5,932 nucleotides of DNA from Enterobacteriaceae endosymbiont of Donacia bicoloricornis (GCF_012567955.1 NZ_CP046186.1:424929-430860); one strand, 5' to 3'. Positions 1 to 5,932 are shown, counted from the stretch's first letter. Numbers and translations are program-made. Notes: a model not told the origin generated them from the letters alone.

Positions 1-152
1 AGATAATTTATCTATGTTATTTATAAAATAAAATGTTTAAATATATAAAAATTAATTATTAATATAAATTTAACTTATTATTACTGAATAAATATTAATA
101 TTTTAATCATTATATATTTATTTTAAAATATATTAAAAATTAGGATAAAATA
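1..152 (+). promoter_or_regulatory. AT-rich leader upstream of ptsH; presumed promoter region, not resolved
   Basis: This stretch is almost pure A and T and has stop codons in every frame, so I find no supportable gene in it. It must hold the ptsH promoter unless transcription enters from outside the window. I cannot pick out -10 and -35 boxes, because TATAAT-like strings such as those around 110-135 occur throughout by base composition. The only clear signal is the Shine-Dalgarno core AGGA at 142-145, seven bases before the ptsH ATG at 153. In E. coli cysK lies upstream of ptsH; nothing here is long enough to show whether that holds. Confidence 0.35.
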
Positions 153-407
153 ATGTTACAAAAAGAAATTATTATTCATAATAATCATGGTTTTCATACT
201 CGTCCAGCAGCACTCTTTGTAAAAGAAGCTAAAAATTTTATATCAGATATTACAATTACATCTAAAGGAAAAACAGTAAATGCTAAAAGTTTATTTAAAA
301 TTCAAACTTTAGGTTTAACTAAAGGAACTTCAATTCTTTTAACAGTTTCAGGAATAGATGAAAAAAATGCTATAGAACATTTGACTAAAATTATTCAAAA
401 ATTATAA
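153..407 (+). CDS. ptsH: Phosphocarrier protein HPr of the sugar phosphotransferase system
   Basis: HPr is the small cytosolic carrier that takes phosphate from Enzyme I onto a histidine and passes it to sugar-specific EIIA proteins. The product is 84 residues, against 85 in E. coli, and aligns end to end with it from memory. The phosphorylation site reads GFHTRPAA, with H15 and the supporting R17 at the E. coli positions; L14 is replaced by F14. The second signature, AKSLFKIQTLGL, carries S46, the position that a kinase modifies in Firmicutes; no such kinase is known for enterobacteria. The C-terminal helix (about residues 70-84) is retained. The ATG at 153 is preceded by AGGA at 142-145 with good spacing. 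It is the first gene of ptsH-ptsI-crr, with ptsI starting 135 bases downstream. Nothing is truncated. The identification is firm. Confidence 0.98.
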   Translation: MLQKEIIIHNNHGFHTRPAALFVKEAKNFISDITITSKGKTVNAKSLFKIQTLGLTKGTSILLTVSGIDEKNAIEHLTKIIQKL

Positions 408-453
408 AATAATTCTTTAATTTTGTAATAAAAAAATATATTTTATAAATATT

Positions 454-480
454 TTACTAATTAATAACTTAATTAAGTAA
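454..480 (+). terminator. Possible weak hairpin (attenuator or RNA-processing site) between ptsH and ptsI
   Basis: Bases 454-464 can pair with 469-480 around a four-base loop (465-468). This gives an 11-bp stem with a single bulged A at 475 and only one G-C pair (457 with 477). The seven bases after it are TTTATTT. The placement, in a 135-base gap between two genes normally transcribed together, would suit partial termination or a processing stop giving more HPr than Enzyme I. A stem this AT-rich is weak, and such pairings are expected now and then by chance at this base composition, so this is a suggestion only. Confidence 0.25.
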
Positions 481-530
481 TTTATTTAAATTAAAGTTTC
501 AATAATATGGATATTAAATTATTATTTAAC

Positions 531-535
531 AGAGG
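531..535 (+). promoter_or_regulatory. Shine-Dalgarno site that decides the ptsI start
   Basis: AGAGG at 531-535 lies seven bases before the ATG at 543. That ATG begins MISGILASPGI, which matches the E. coli Enzyme I N-terminus. The in-frame upstream ATG at 507 has only a poor AAAG (494-497) before it and would place this ribosome site inside the coding sequence. I therefore start ptsI at 543. Confidence 0.8.
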
Positions 536-542
536 TAAAAAT

Positions 543-2261
543 ATGATTTCAGGAATTTTAGCTTCTCCTGGTATTTCTTTTGGTAAAGCTTTTTTATTAA
601 AAAAAAATAATATTATTATTAATCGTAATAAAATTACTGATAATCAAATAAATATAGAAATTAATAAATTTTTAAATAGCCAAAAAAAATCTATAAAAGA
701 ACTAGAGTATATAAAAAAAAAATTATTAAATAATTTAAATTCTGAAAAAAAAACAATTCTTGATGGTCATCTTCTTCTTTTAGAAGATGAAGAAATGACT
801 AAAGAAATTATTTTTTTAATAAAAAATAATTTATCTACAGCAGATGCTGCTGTAGATTCAGTAATAAAATCTCAAATTAAAATATTAGAAAATTTAGATG
901 ATAAATATTTAAAAGAAAGAATTATTGATATAAAAGATATTGGAGATCGTTTAATAAAAAATATTTTAAATTTAAATGTTATAAATTTAGATCAAATAAA
1001 TAAAAAAGTAATTTTAATTGCAAAAGATCTTACACCTTCAGAAACAGCTCAATTGAATTTAAAAAAAATTTTAGGTTTTATTACTGATTTAGGAAGTAAA
1101 ACTTCTCATACAGCTATAATGGCACGTTCATTAGAAATACCAGCAATTGTTGGAACAGGAAACATAACAAATAAAGTTAAAACAGATGATTATATTATTT
1201 TAGATAGTATTAATAATTTAATTTATATAAATCCTTCTATAAAAGAAATTAAAGAAAAAAAAATATTTTTTAAACAATATATAAAAGAAAAAGAAAAATT
1301 AAAAAAAAATAGTAATTTACCAGCTAAAACTAAAGATAATTTTAAAATAAAAATATGTGCTAATATAGGATCATTAAAAGAGCTACATAATATTGAAAAA
1401 AATGGTGCTGATGGTATTGGTTTATATAGAACAGAATTTTTATTTATGAACCGTACTTCTTTGCCTTCAGAAGAAGAACAATTTAATATTTATAAAACTG
1501 TTGCTATAAATATGTGTAATAAATCAGTTATTATTAGAACTATGGATATAGGAGGTGATAAAAAAATACCATATATGAATTTACCTAAAGAAGAAAATCC
1601 TTTTTTAGGTTATAGAGCTATTAGAATAAGTATGGATCGTAAAAATATTCTACATACACAATTAAGAGCTATATTAAGAGCATCATTCTTTGGTAAATTA
1701 TATATAATGTTTCCTATGATTATTTCAGTAGAAGAAGTTTTATTTCTAAAAGAAGAATTAAGTTTTTTAAAAAAACAATTACAAAAACAAAGATATGATT
1801 TTAATAAAAATATTCCTATAGGGATAATGATAGAAACTCCAGCATCAGCTATAATAGCTCATCATTTAATAAAAGAAATAGATTTTTTTAGTATAGGGAC
1901 TAATGATTTAACTCAATATACTTTAGCAGTAGATAGAGGTAATGATTTAATTTCACATTTGTATAATCCAATTCATCCTGCTATATTATTTTTAATAAAA
2001 AAAGTAATAGATGCCTCACATGAGGTAGGAAAATGGACAGGAATGTGTGGAGAATTAGCAAGTGATGAATTTTATCTTCCTATCTTATTAGGTATGGGAT
2101 TAAATGAATTAAGTATGAATGCTATTTCTATTCCAAAAATTAAAAACATTATTCGTAATATAAAAATGGTTAAGGCAAAAGAATTAGCAGATAATGTTTT
2201 ATTACAACCTACAATTAAAAATATCAAAAATTTATTATTAAAATTTAATAAAAAAAAATAA
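543..2261 (+). CDS. ptsI: Phosphoenolpyruvate-protein phosphotransferase, Enzyme I of the PTS
   Basis: Enzyme I takes phosphate from phosphoenolpyruvate onto a histidine and hands it to HPr, the first step of PTS sugar uptake in the cytosol. From the ATG at 543 the protein has 572 residues (E. coli 575), and numbering matches E. coli through the last catalytic residue. The N-terminal half holds the HPr-binding helical domain (about 21-144) and the swivelling phosphohistidine domain with H189 in KTSHTAIMARS. The C-terminal PEP-binding barrel (about 260 onward) keeps R296 (GLYRTEF), R332 (RTMDIGGDK), E431 (IETPAS), N454 and D455 (SIGTNDLTQYTLAVDR), R465, and the acid-base C502 (GMCGELA). One oddity is S185 and K186 where E. 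coli has G and R, in the loop before H189. An in-frame ATG at 507 would add 12 residues unlike the family. crr follows after 20 bases, so the two are probably cotranscribed. The identification is firm. Confidence 0.97.
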   Translation: MISGILASPGISFGKAFLLKKNNIIINRNKITDNQINIEINKFLNSQKKSIKELEYIKKKLLNNLNSEKKTILDGHLLLLEDEEMTKEIIFLIKNNLSTADAAVDSVIKSQIKILENLDDKYLKERIIDIKDIGDRLIKNILNLNVINLDQINKKVILIAKDLTPSETAQLNLKKILGFITDLGSKTSHTAIMARSLEIPAIVGTGNITNKVKTDDYIILDSINNLIYINPSIKEIKEKKIFFKQYIKEKEKLKKNSNLPAKTKDNFKIKICANIGSLKELHNIEKNGADGIGLYRTEFLFMNRTSLPSEEEQFNIYKTVAINMCNKSVIIRTMDIGGDKKIPYMNLPKEENPFLGYRAIRISMDRKNILHTQLRAILRASFFGKLYIMFPMIISVEEVLFLKEELSFLKKQLQKQRYDFNKNIPIGIMIETPASAIIAHHLIKEIDFFSIGTNDLTQYTLAVDRGNDLISHLYNPIHPAILFLIKKVIDASHEVGKWTGMCGELASDEFYLPILLGMGLNELSMNAISIPKIKNIIRNIKMVKAKELADNVLLQPTIKNIKNLLLKFNKKK

Positions 2262-2281
2262 TTTTTCTAAAAGGAAAATAA

Positions 2282-2788
2282 ATGAATATTTTTTCTAATT
2301 TTTTTAAAAAAAAACAAAAAAAAATTGAAATTACTAAAATATTTGCTCCTATTTCAGGTAATATAATAGATATAGAAAAAGTTCCTGATGTTGTTTTTGC
2401 AGATAAAATTGTAGGAGATGGTATTGCAATTAATCCAACAGGAAATATTATTGTTGCTCCTGTTGACGGAGTCATTGGGAAAATATTTGAAACTAATCAT
2501 GCTTTTTCAATAAAAACATTAAATAAAATTGAATTATTTGTACATTTTGGAATTGATACAGTTAAATTAAAAGGAAAAGGATTTGTAAGAAAATTTAATT
2601 TTGAAAAAACTAATATAGTAAAAAAAGGAGAAATAATTATTGAGTTAGATTTAGTTTTTTTAAAGAAAACTGTGAAATCTATATATACTCCAGTAATAAT
2701 TTCTAATATTGAAGATATTAATAAAATAAGAAAATATTCTGGCAATGTTATTGCAGGTATTGATCCTATATTAGAAATTTATAAATAA
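2282..2788 (+). CDS. crr: EIIA-Glc, glucose-specific PTS phosphocarrier (IIA component)
   Basis: EIIA-Glc accepts phosphate from HPr and passes it to the EIIB domain of a glucose-type permease. In E. coli it also signals carbon status to adenylate cyclase and to permeases. The product is 168 residues (E. coli 169) and aligns throughout. H88 in LFVHFGIDTV is the phosphorylated histidine, and H73 in TNHAFSI is its partner; these are E. coli H91 and H76 counting the initiator Met. The hydrophobic docking patch VPDVVFA (residues 34-40) is intact. The first 14 residues, MNIFSNFF followed by mostly lysine, could keep the amphipathic membrane-touching helix known in E. coli; two nine-A runs encode that lysine stretch. 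AAGGA at 2271-2275 sits six bases before the ATG. It is the last gene of the pts group. The EIIBC partner is not in this window. Confidence 0.97.
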   Translation: MNIFSNFFKKKQKKIEITKIFAPISGNIIDIEKVPDVVFADKIVGDGIAINPTGNIIVAPVDGVIGKIFETNHAFSIKTLNKIELFVHFGIDTVKLKGKGFVRKFNFEKTNIVKKGEIIIELDLVFLKKTVKSIYTPVIISNIEDINKIRKYSGNVIAGIDPILEIYK

Positions 2789-2803
2789 AAATTTATATTA
2801 AAA

Positions 2804-2843
2804 ACATTTTTTAATAATAAAAAAATTAATTATTAAAAAATGT
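2804..2843. terminator. Convergent intergenic palindrome, probable bidirectional terminator
   Basis: Bases 2804-2818 (ACATTTTTTAATAAT) are the exact reverse complement of 2829-2843, a perfect 15-bp stem with a ten-base loop; two further pairs are possible inside the loop. It lies 15 bases past the crr stop and 39 bases past the ruvC stop, between convergent genes, where one hairpin can serve both. Only one pair is G-C, so the stem is long but soft. In the ruvC direction the bases after the stem begin TTTTAATA when the last stem base is included; in the crr direction there is no clean T tract. A perfect 15-bp stem is unlikely by chance even at this composition. The terminator role is inferred. 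Confidence 0.6.
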
Positions 2844-2882
2844 AATTAAAATATCTATTTTAAAAAATTTTTAGTAATTTTG

Positions 2883-3356
2883 TTATAAATAAAGACGACT
2901 ATGTGTAATTGCAATTGCTAATGCGTCAGCTACATCTTTTTGTGGATAAAAAGATAATTTTAATAACGTAAATACTGTATCTTGTAATTGTTTTTTCGTT
3001 GCATTACCAATACCAGCTATCATCATTTTAACCTTACTTGCTGAATACTCAAAAACAGCAAGATTATGATTTACAGCTGATACTATTGCAGCACTTCTTG
3101 CATGACCTAATTTTAATGCAGAACTTGCATTTTTAGACATAAAAATTTGTTCTATAGCAAAATTATTTGGTTTAAATTCTTTTATTATTCTACTTATATT
3201 TTTATAAATTATTTTTAATCTTGTAGGGAAATCCTTAATTTTTAATGTTAAAATACATCCACTATCAATATAAATAATCTTATTATTTTTAAGTTTTCTT
3301 ATTAGTCCATATCCTGTAATTCTAGATCCTGGATCAATACCTAAAATTATTGTCAT
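2883..3356 (-). CDS. ruvC: Crossover junction endodeoxyribonuclease RuvC (Holliday-junction resolvase)
   Basis: RuvC is a dimeric magnesium-dependent nuclease that cuts Holliday junctions symmetrically, normally guided by the RuvAB branch-migration motor. The product is 157 residues (E. coli 173). The acidic catalytic set is complete: D8 in LGIDPGSR, E69 in FAIEQIFM, and D141 and D144 in [14 protein letters not shown]72, K110 and K121 match E. coli F69, K107 and K118 in the usual Met-less numbering. The shortening is all at the C-terminus after ITH, outside the conserved nuclease core. H85 and S88 replace E. coli Q and G in the LGQARG segment. The ATG at 3356 has AAAGA (3366-3370, read on the minus strand) nine bases ahead. 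It lies 37 bases downstream of yebC, in the same order as in enterobacteria, but ruvA and ruvB do not follow; crr converges on it. It looks functional. Confidence 0.96.
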   Translation of the reverse strand: MTIILGIDPGSRITGYGLIRKLKNNKIIYIDSGCILTLKIKDFPTRLKIIYKNISRIIKEFKPNNFAIEQIFMSKNASSALKLGHARSAAIVSAVNHNLAVFEYSASKVKMMIAGIGNATKKQLQDTVFTLLKLSFYPQKDVADALAIAITHSRLYL

Positions 3357-3393
3357 AATATTTTATCTTTAAAGTTAAAAAAATAATTATTTA

Positions 3394-4107
3394 TTAAATT
3401 TCGGCATCATGATAAATATTTTTTATATCTTCATATCTTTTGCATAAAGAAAAAAAAGTAAATAATTGATTTTTTGTGAAAATATCAATTTTTTTTTTTA
3501 TAAATGGTTCAATAATTAATTTAATTTTTATTGGTTTAATTTTAAAATTCTTTATTGTTTTAGTAAAAATTTTATATTTTTTTTTTGAAAAAATAATTTT
3601 TATGTTTTTCTTATTTAAATCAATATCATCTGCTTTTAATTTTTCTGCTATATCAAGAATATAATTTAAATTATTTTTATATGAATATGAGACAAAAATG
3701 TTTTTTTTAAAAAAATAACTAACAGCACCTTTTTGTTTTAAACTACCACCAATTTTATTAAAAATATTACGTACTAAAGAACTAGTTCTATTATTATTAT
3801 TAGTTAAACATTGTATCATTAATGCAATCTTATTTGGTCCAAATCCTTCATAATAAATTTCTTTTAATTGACTGTTATTTCCTTTTTTTTTTTTTATAAT
3901 ATTATTAATTGTTGATCTACTCATGTTAAATGATAATGCTTTATCTATAATTAGACGTAATTTAGAATTATATTGTGGGTTTAAATTTTCTCCTTTATTT
4001 ATAATTGTATTTAATTCTTTAATAATTTTAGAAAATATTTTATCTTTTTTACTATCTTGTAATTTTTTACGATGACGTGTATTAGCCCATTTACTATGTC
4101 CAGACAT
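3394..4107 (-). CDS. yebC: YebC/TACO1 family protein
   Basis: This family was long called a transcriptional regulator; recent studies of bacterial YebC and mitochondrial TACO1 instead link it to helping ribosomes through difficult, proline-rich stretches. The product is 237 residues (E. coli 246). Domain I is well kept: MSGHSKWANTRHRK at the start, then KIFSKIIKEL and IDKALSFNMSR to about residue 70. The YEGFGP motif (about residues 85-90) and the ending IYHDAEI also match. The later domains have drifted far and are dominated by K, N, I and F, giving a very basic protein where E. coli YebC is acidic. The E. coli tail after GEIS is missing. A 13-A run encodes part of I71 to K75 without breaking the frame. 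AAGGA (4118-4122, minus strand) lies ten bases before the ATG. It sits between aspS and ruvC as in enterobacteria. The family is certain; whether the protein is fully active is not. Confidence 0.93.
   Translation of the reverse strand: MSGHSKWANTRHRKKLQDSKKDKIFSKIIKELNTIINKGENLNPQYNSKLRLIIDKALSFNMSRSTINNIIKKKKGNNSQLKEIYYEGFGPNKIALMIQCLTNNNNRTSSLVRNIFNKIGGSLKQKGAVSYFFKKNIFVSYSYKNNLNYILDIAEKLKADDIDLNKKNIKIIFSKKKYKIFTKTIKNFKIKPIKIKLIIEPFIKKKIDIFTKNQLFTFFSLCKRYEDIKNIYHDAEI
3883..3895 (-). repeat. 13-base A homopolymer inside yebC (T13 on the + strand)
   Basis: Thirteen consecutive T on the + strand are read as A13 on the coding strand of yebC. They cover the last base of codon 71 (ATA) and codons 72-75 (four Lys), just before GGA for G76. 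The frame is intact at this length. It is the longest homopolymer I noticed in the window. It falls in the linker after conserved domain I, where E. coli has a glycine- and aspartate-rich loop. Runs this long are prone to polymerase slippage during transcription and replication, and to sequencing error. Confidence 0.9.
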
Positions 4108-4153
4108 AAAATTATATTCCTTTTATTATTTATTTGCATTTAAATTTATCTTC

Positions 4154-5899
4154 TTATGATAAAGATAATCCTAAATCTTTTAATAGATGAAAATCAATTT
4201 TATTAGGAGATTGCGTTAATAAACAATTTGCTGATGTAGTTTTTGGGAAAGCAATAACATCACGAATATTATTTGTATTAGTTAATAACATAATTAATCG
4301 ATCTAATCCTAAAGCAATGCCTAAATGAGGAGGTGTTCCAAATTGTAAAGCTTCTAAAAAAAAACCAAAATTTTTTTTTTGAATTATTTTATTTATTTTA
4401 AGAAAATTAAATATCTTTTTTTGTATTTTATAATTATTTATTCGTAAAGAACCACTTCCTATTTCATAACCATTAATTACTAAATCATATGAATCAGATA
4501 TAATTTCATGGGGTTTTTTTTGTAAAAAAAAGTCTATATTATCAATAAATTTTTTTTTTGGAGATGTAAATGGATGATTCATTGGAATAAAATGACCTAT
4601 TTTATTTTTTTTAAATAAAGGAAAATCAATTACCCATAATGGATGCCATTCATCATTTTTAATAAGATTAAAATCTTTTCCTAATTTTTTTAGTAAATAT
4701 CCCATAGATGATATGTTATCATTAACAATTTCTGTTCCAATAAAAATAATGTCATTATGATGACAATCATTTTTATAAATAATATTTTTAATTTGTTCGC
4801 TATTTAAATTGGTAATAAAATTATCATTTGTATTTAAAATATTTATTAATTTATTATTATCTACCTTAAATATATTTAAATCATTTGTTTTATATTTCTT
4901 TATGTAGGAAATATATTTATTTAAATTTTTTATTTTTGAATTAACTAAATATTTATTTTTAATAGAAATAGAAATTATTCTATTTTTATTTTTTTTAATA
5001 AAAAAATTACTTAAATCTATTAGTTTTAATTTATTTCTTAAATCAGGTTTATCTGTACCAAAATATTTCATTGACTTTTTAAAAGTAAAAACCTTAAATC
5101 TATCTAAAAATATATTTTTTACATTTTTCCATATATTAGAAATTATTTTTTCTATAAAAAATCTAAATATTTCTGATTTTATAAAAGATATTTCTATGTC
5201 AATTTGTGTAAATTCTGGTTGACGATCAGAACGTAAATCTTCATCTCGAAAACATTTAGCAATTTGATAATAACGGTCTAATCCAGCAATCATTAATAAT
5301 TGTTTAAAAATTTGTGGAGATTGGGGTAATGCATAAAAATTATGTTTGTGAATTCTACTTGGAACTAAATAATCTCTAGATCCTTCTGGAGTCGAATTTG
5401 TTAAAATAGGAGTTTCAATATTTAAAAAATTATTTTTTTCTAAAAAATTTCTAATATAATTTATTACTATAGATCTTTTTTTTAAAATTTTAATCATTTT
5501 TTTTTGTTTTAAATCTAAATACCGATATTTTAATCTTACTTCTTCTTTATTAAGAAGACTATTATTAATAGGTAATGACTTAGATTTATTAAGAATAAAT
5601 ATGTTAAATACCACAATTTCTATTTCTCCAGTTAGTAAATTAAAATTTTTATTTTTTTTTGTTCTTTCTACTATTTTACCTTTAATTTTTACACAAAAAT
5701 TATTACGCAATATAATTGCTATATCATATGCTGTTTTATATTGAGGATAAAATACTGCTTGAATAATACCTTCTCTATCTTTTATATTAACAAAAATTAA
5801 TTTTCCTAAATTTCGGTAGCTATCAACCCAACCATAAATAATTATCTCTTGATTTATATGTTCTTTATTAATTTGACCACAATAAATTTTTTTTTCCAT
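4154..5899 (-). CDS. aspS: Aspartyl-tRNA synthetase, bacterial type (class IIb)
   Basis: AspRS activates aspartate with ATP and charges tRNA-Asp in the cytosol. The product is 581 residues (E. coli 590). The N-terminal OB-fold (about 1-105) keeps R29, F36, Q47 and E94, matching E. coli R28, F35, Q46 and E93, which I recall as anticodon contacts. The class II core follows. Motif 1 lies around IETPIL and leads into the TPEGSRDYLVPSR loop; QSPQIFKQLL binds substrate; motif 2 is FRDEDLRSDRQPEFTQID with R218; motif 3 is GIALGLDRLIML with R534. R486 in GSGSLRI matches E. coli R489; the residue at 482 is Ser where E. coli has Gly. The bacterial insertion (GAD) domain, about 285-415, is heavily diverged and rich in K, N and I. 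AAGGA at 5907-5911 (minus strand) is seven bases before the ATG. yebC follows after 46 bases, with nudB of the E. coli order absent. The full size indicates the bacterial enzyme, not the short archaeal form. Confidence 0.97.
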   Translation of the reverse strand: MEKKIYCGQINKEHINQEIIIYGWVDSYRNLGKLIFVNIKDREGIIQAVFYPQYKTAYDIAIILRNNFCVKIKGKIVERTKKNKNFNLLTGEIEIVVFNIFILNKSKSLPINNSLLNKEEVRLKYRYLDLKQKKMIKILKKRSIVINYIRNFLEKNNFLNIETPILTNSTPEGSRDYLVPSRIHKHNFYALPQSPQIFKQLLMIAGLDRYYQIAKCFRDEDLRSDRQPEFTQIDIEISFIKSEIFRFFIEKIISNIWKNVKNIFLDRFKVFTFKKSMKYFGTDKPDLRNKLKLIDLSNFFIKKNKNRIISISIKNKYLVNSKIKNLNKYISYIKKYKTNDLNIFKVDNNKLINILNTNDNFITNLNSEQIKNIIYKNDCHHNDIIFIGTEIVNDNISSMGYLLKKLGKDFNLIKNDEWHPLWVIDFPLFKKNKIGHFIPMNHPFTSPKKKFIDNIDFFLQKKPHEIISDSYDLVINGYEIGSGSLRINNYKIQKKIFNFLKINKIIQKKNFGFFLEALQFGTPPHLGIALGLDRLIMLLTNTNNIRDVIAFPKTTSANCLLTQSPNKIDFHLLKDLGLSLS

Positions 5900-5906
5900 T
5901 TATAAA

Positions 5907-5911
5907 TCCTT
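5907..5911 (-). promoter_or_regulatory. Shine-Dalgarno site of aspS
   Basis: AAGGA read on the minus strand lies seven bases ahead of the aspS ATG at 5899 and supports that start. Only 21 more bases of upstream sequence are in the window, all AT-rich, so the promoter cannot be judged. Confidence 0.75.
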
Positions 5912-5932
5912 AATTTAAAATAAATATTTTTT

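Noticed and set aside
2..31. Nine codons open to a stop at the left edge (DNLSMLFIK), possibly the end of cysK, which precedes ptsH in E. coli
   Set aside because: The resemblance to the CysK C-terminus is a few residues with a gap; too short to support a partial gene.
90..103. 14-base perfect palindrome (AAATATTAATATTT) in the ptsH leader, as a possible operator
   Set aside because: All A and T; a few palindromes of this size are expected by chance in a window this AT-rich.
2245..2475. Open reading frame on the minus strand overlapping ptsI and crr
   Set aside because: It is antisense to the conserved start of crr, matches no family I know, and lacks a convincing ribosome site.
2497..2745. 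Open reading frame on the minus strand inside crr
   Set aside because: It lies wholly antisense to conserved EIIA-Glc coding sequence, so it is a shadow of that gene.
3489..3499. Possible frameshift at the T11 run in yebC
   Set aside because: The frame continues to the conserved C-terminal IYHDAEI, so the gene is intact as sequenced.
3476..3664. Small hydrophobic open reading frame on the plus strand inside yebC
   Set aside because: Its phenylalanine and isoleucine richness is just the complement of Lys and Asn codons of yebC; it is not a believable membrane protein.
1..5932. Mobile elements, CRISPR arrays, tRNA or rRNA genes, defence or other novel systems
   Set aside because: I found no spaced direct repeats, transposase or integrase motifs, or tRNA-like folds. 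All substantial coding sequence is accounted for by six known housekeeping genes.

Overview
This window looks like a piece of a reduced, very AT-rich chromosome from a gammaproteobacterial (Enterobacterales-related) intracellular symbiont, of the kind found in insects. G+C is roughly one fifth by eye. Lysine, asparagine and isoleucine dominate wherever the protein families tolerate them, and homopolymer A runs of 9 to 13 bases lie inside intact genes. All six genes are close relatives of Escherichia coli genes as I remember those sequences, and catalytic residues fall at or near the E. coli positions. I cannot name the genus from sequence alone.

Layout. Positions 1-152 are an AT-rich leader without a supportable gene. 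Then, on the + strand, comes the complete general phosphotransferase set: ptsH (HPr), a 135-base gap with a possible weak hairpin, ptsI (Enzyme I) and, 20 bases later, crr (EIIA-Glc). A 94-base convergent gap holds a perfect 15-bp inverted repeat that probably serves as a terminator for both sides. On the - strand, reading from the right edge, the order is aspS (aspartyl-tRNA synthetase), yebC (YebC/TACO1 family) and ruvC (Holliday-junction resolvase), with gaps of 46 and 37 bases.

How the genes work together. HPr, Enzyme I and EIIA-Glc carry phosphate from phosphoenolpyruvate to a membrane sugar permease (EIIBC) that is not in this window. All the phospho-accepting histidines are present: H15 of HPr, H189 of EI and H88 of EIIA. 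The aspS-yebC-ruvC cluster is a compacted version of the enterobacterial aspS-nudB-yebC-ruvC-ruvAB neighbourhood, with nudB gone and no ruvAB visible, so the crr/ruvC junction is probably a rearrangement point.

I see no mobile element, CRISPR array, RNA gene or unknown protein, and no evidence of a previously undescribed system. The points most worth a second look are the 13-A tract in yebC, the strong drift of YebC and of the AspRS insertion domain, substitutions next to active sites in EI, RuvC and AspRS, the start of ptsI, and the convergent palindrome.
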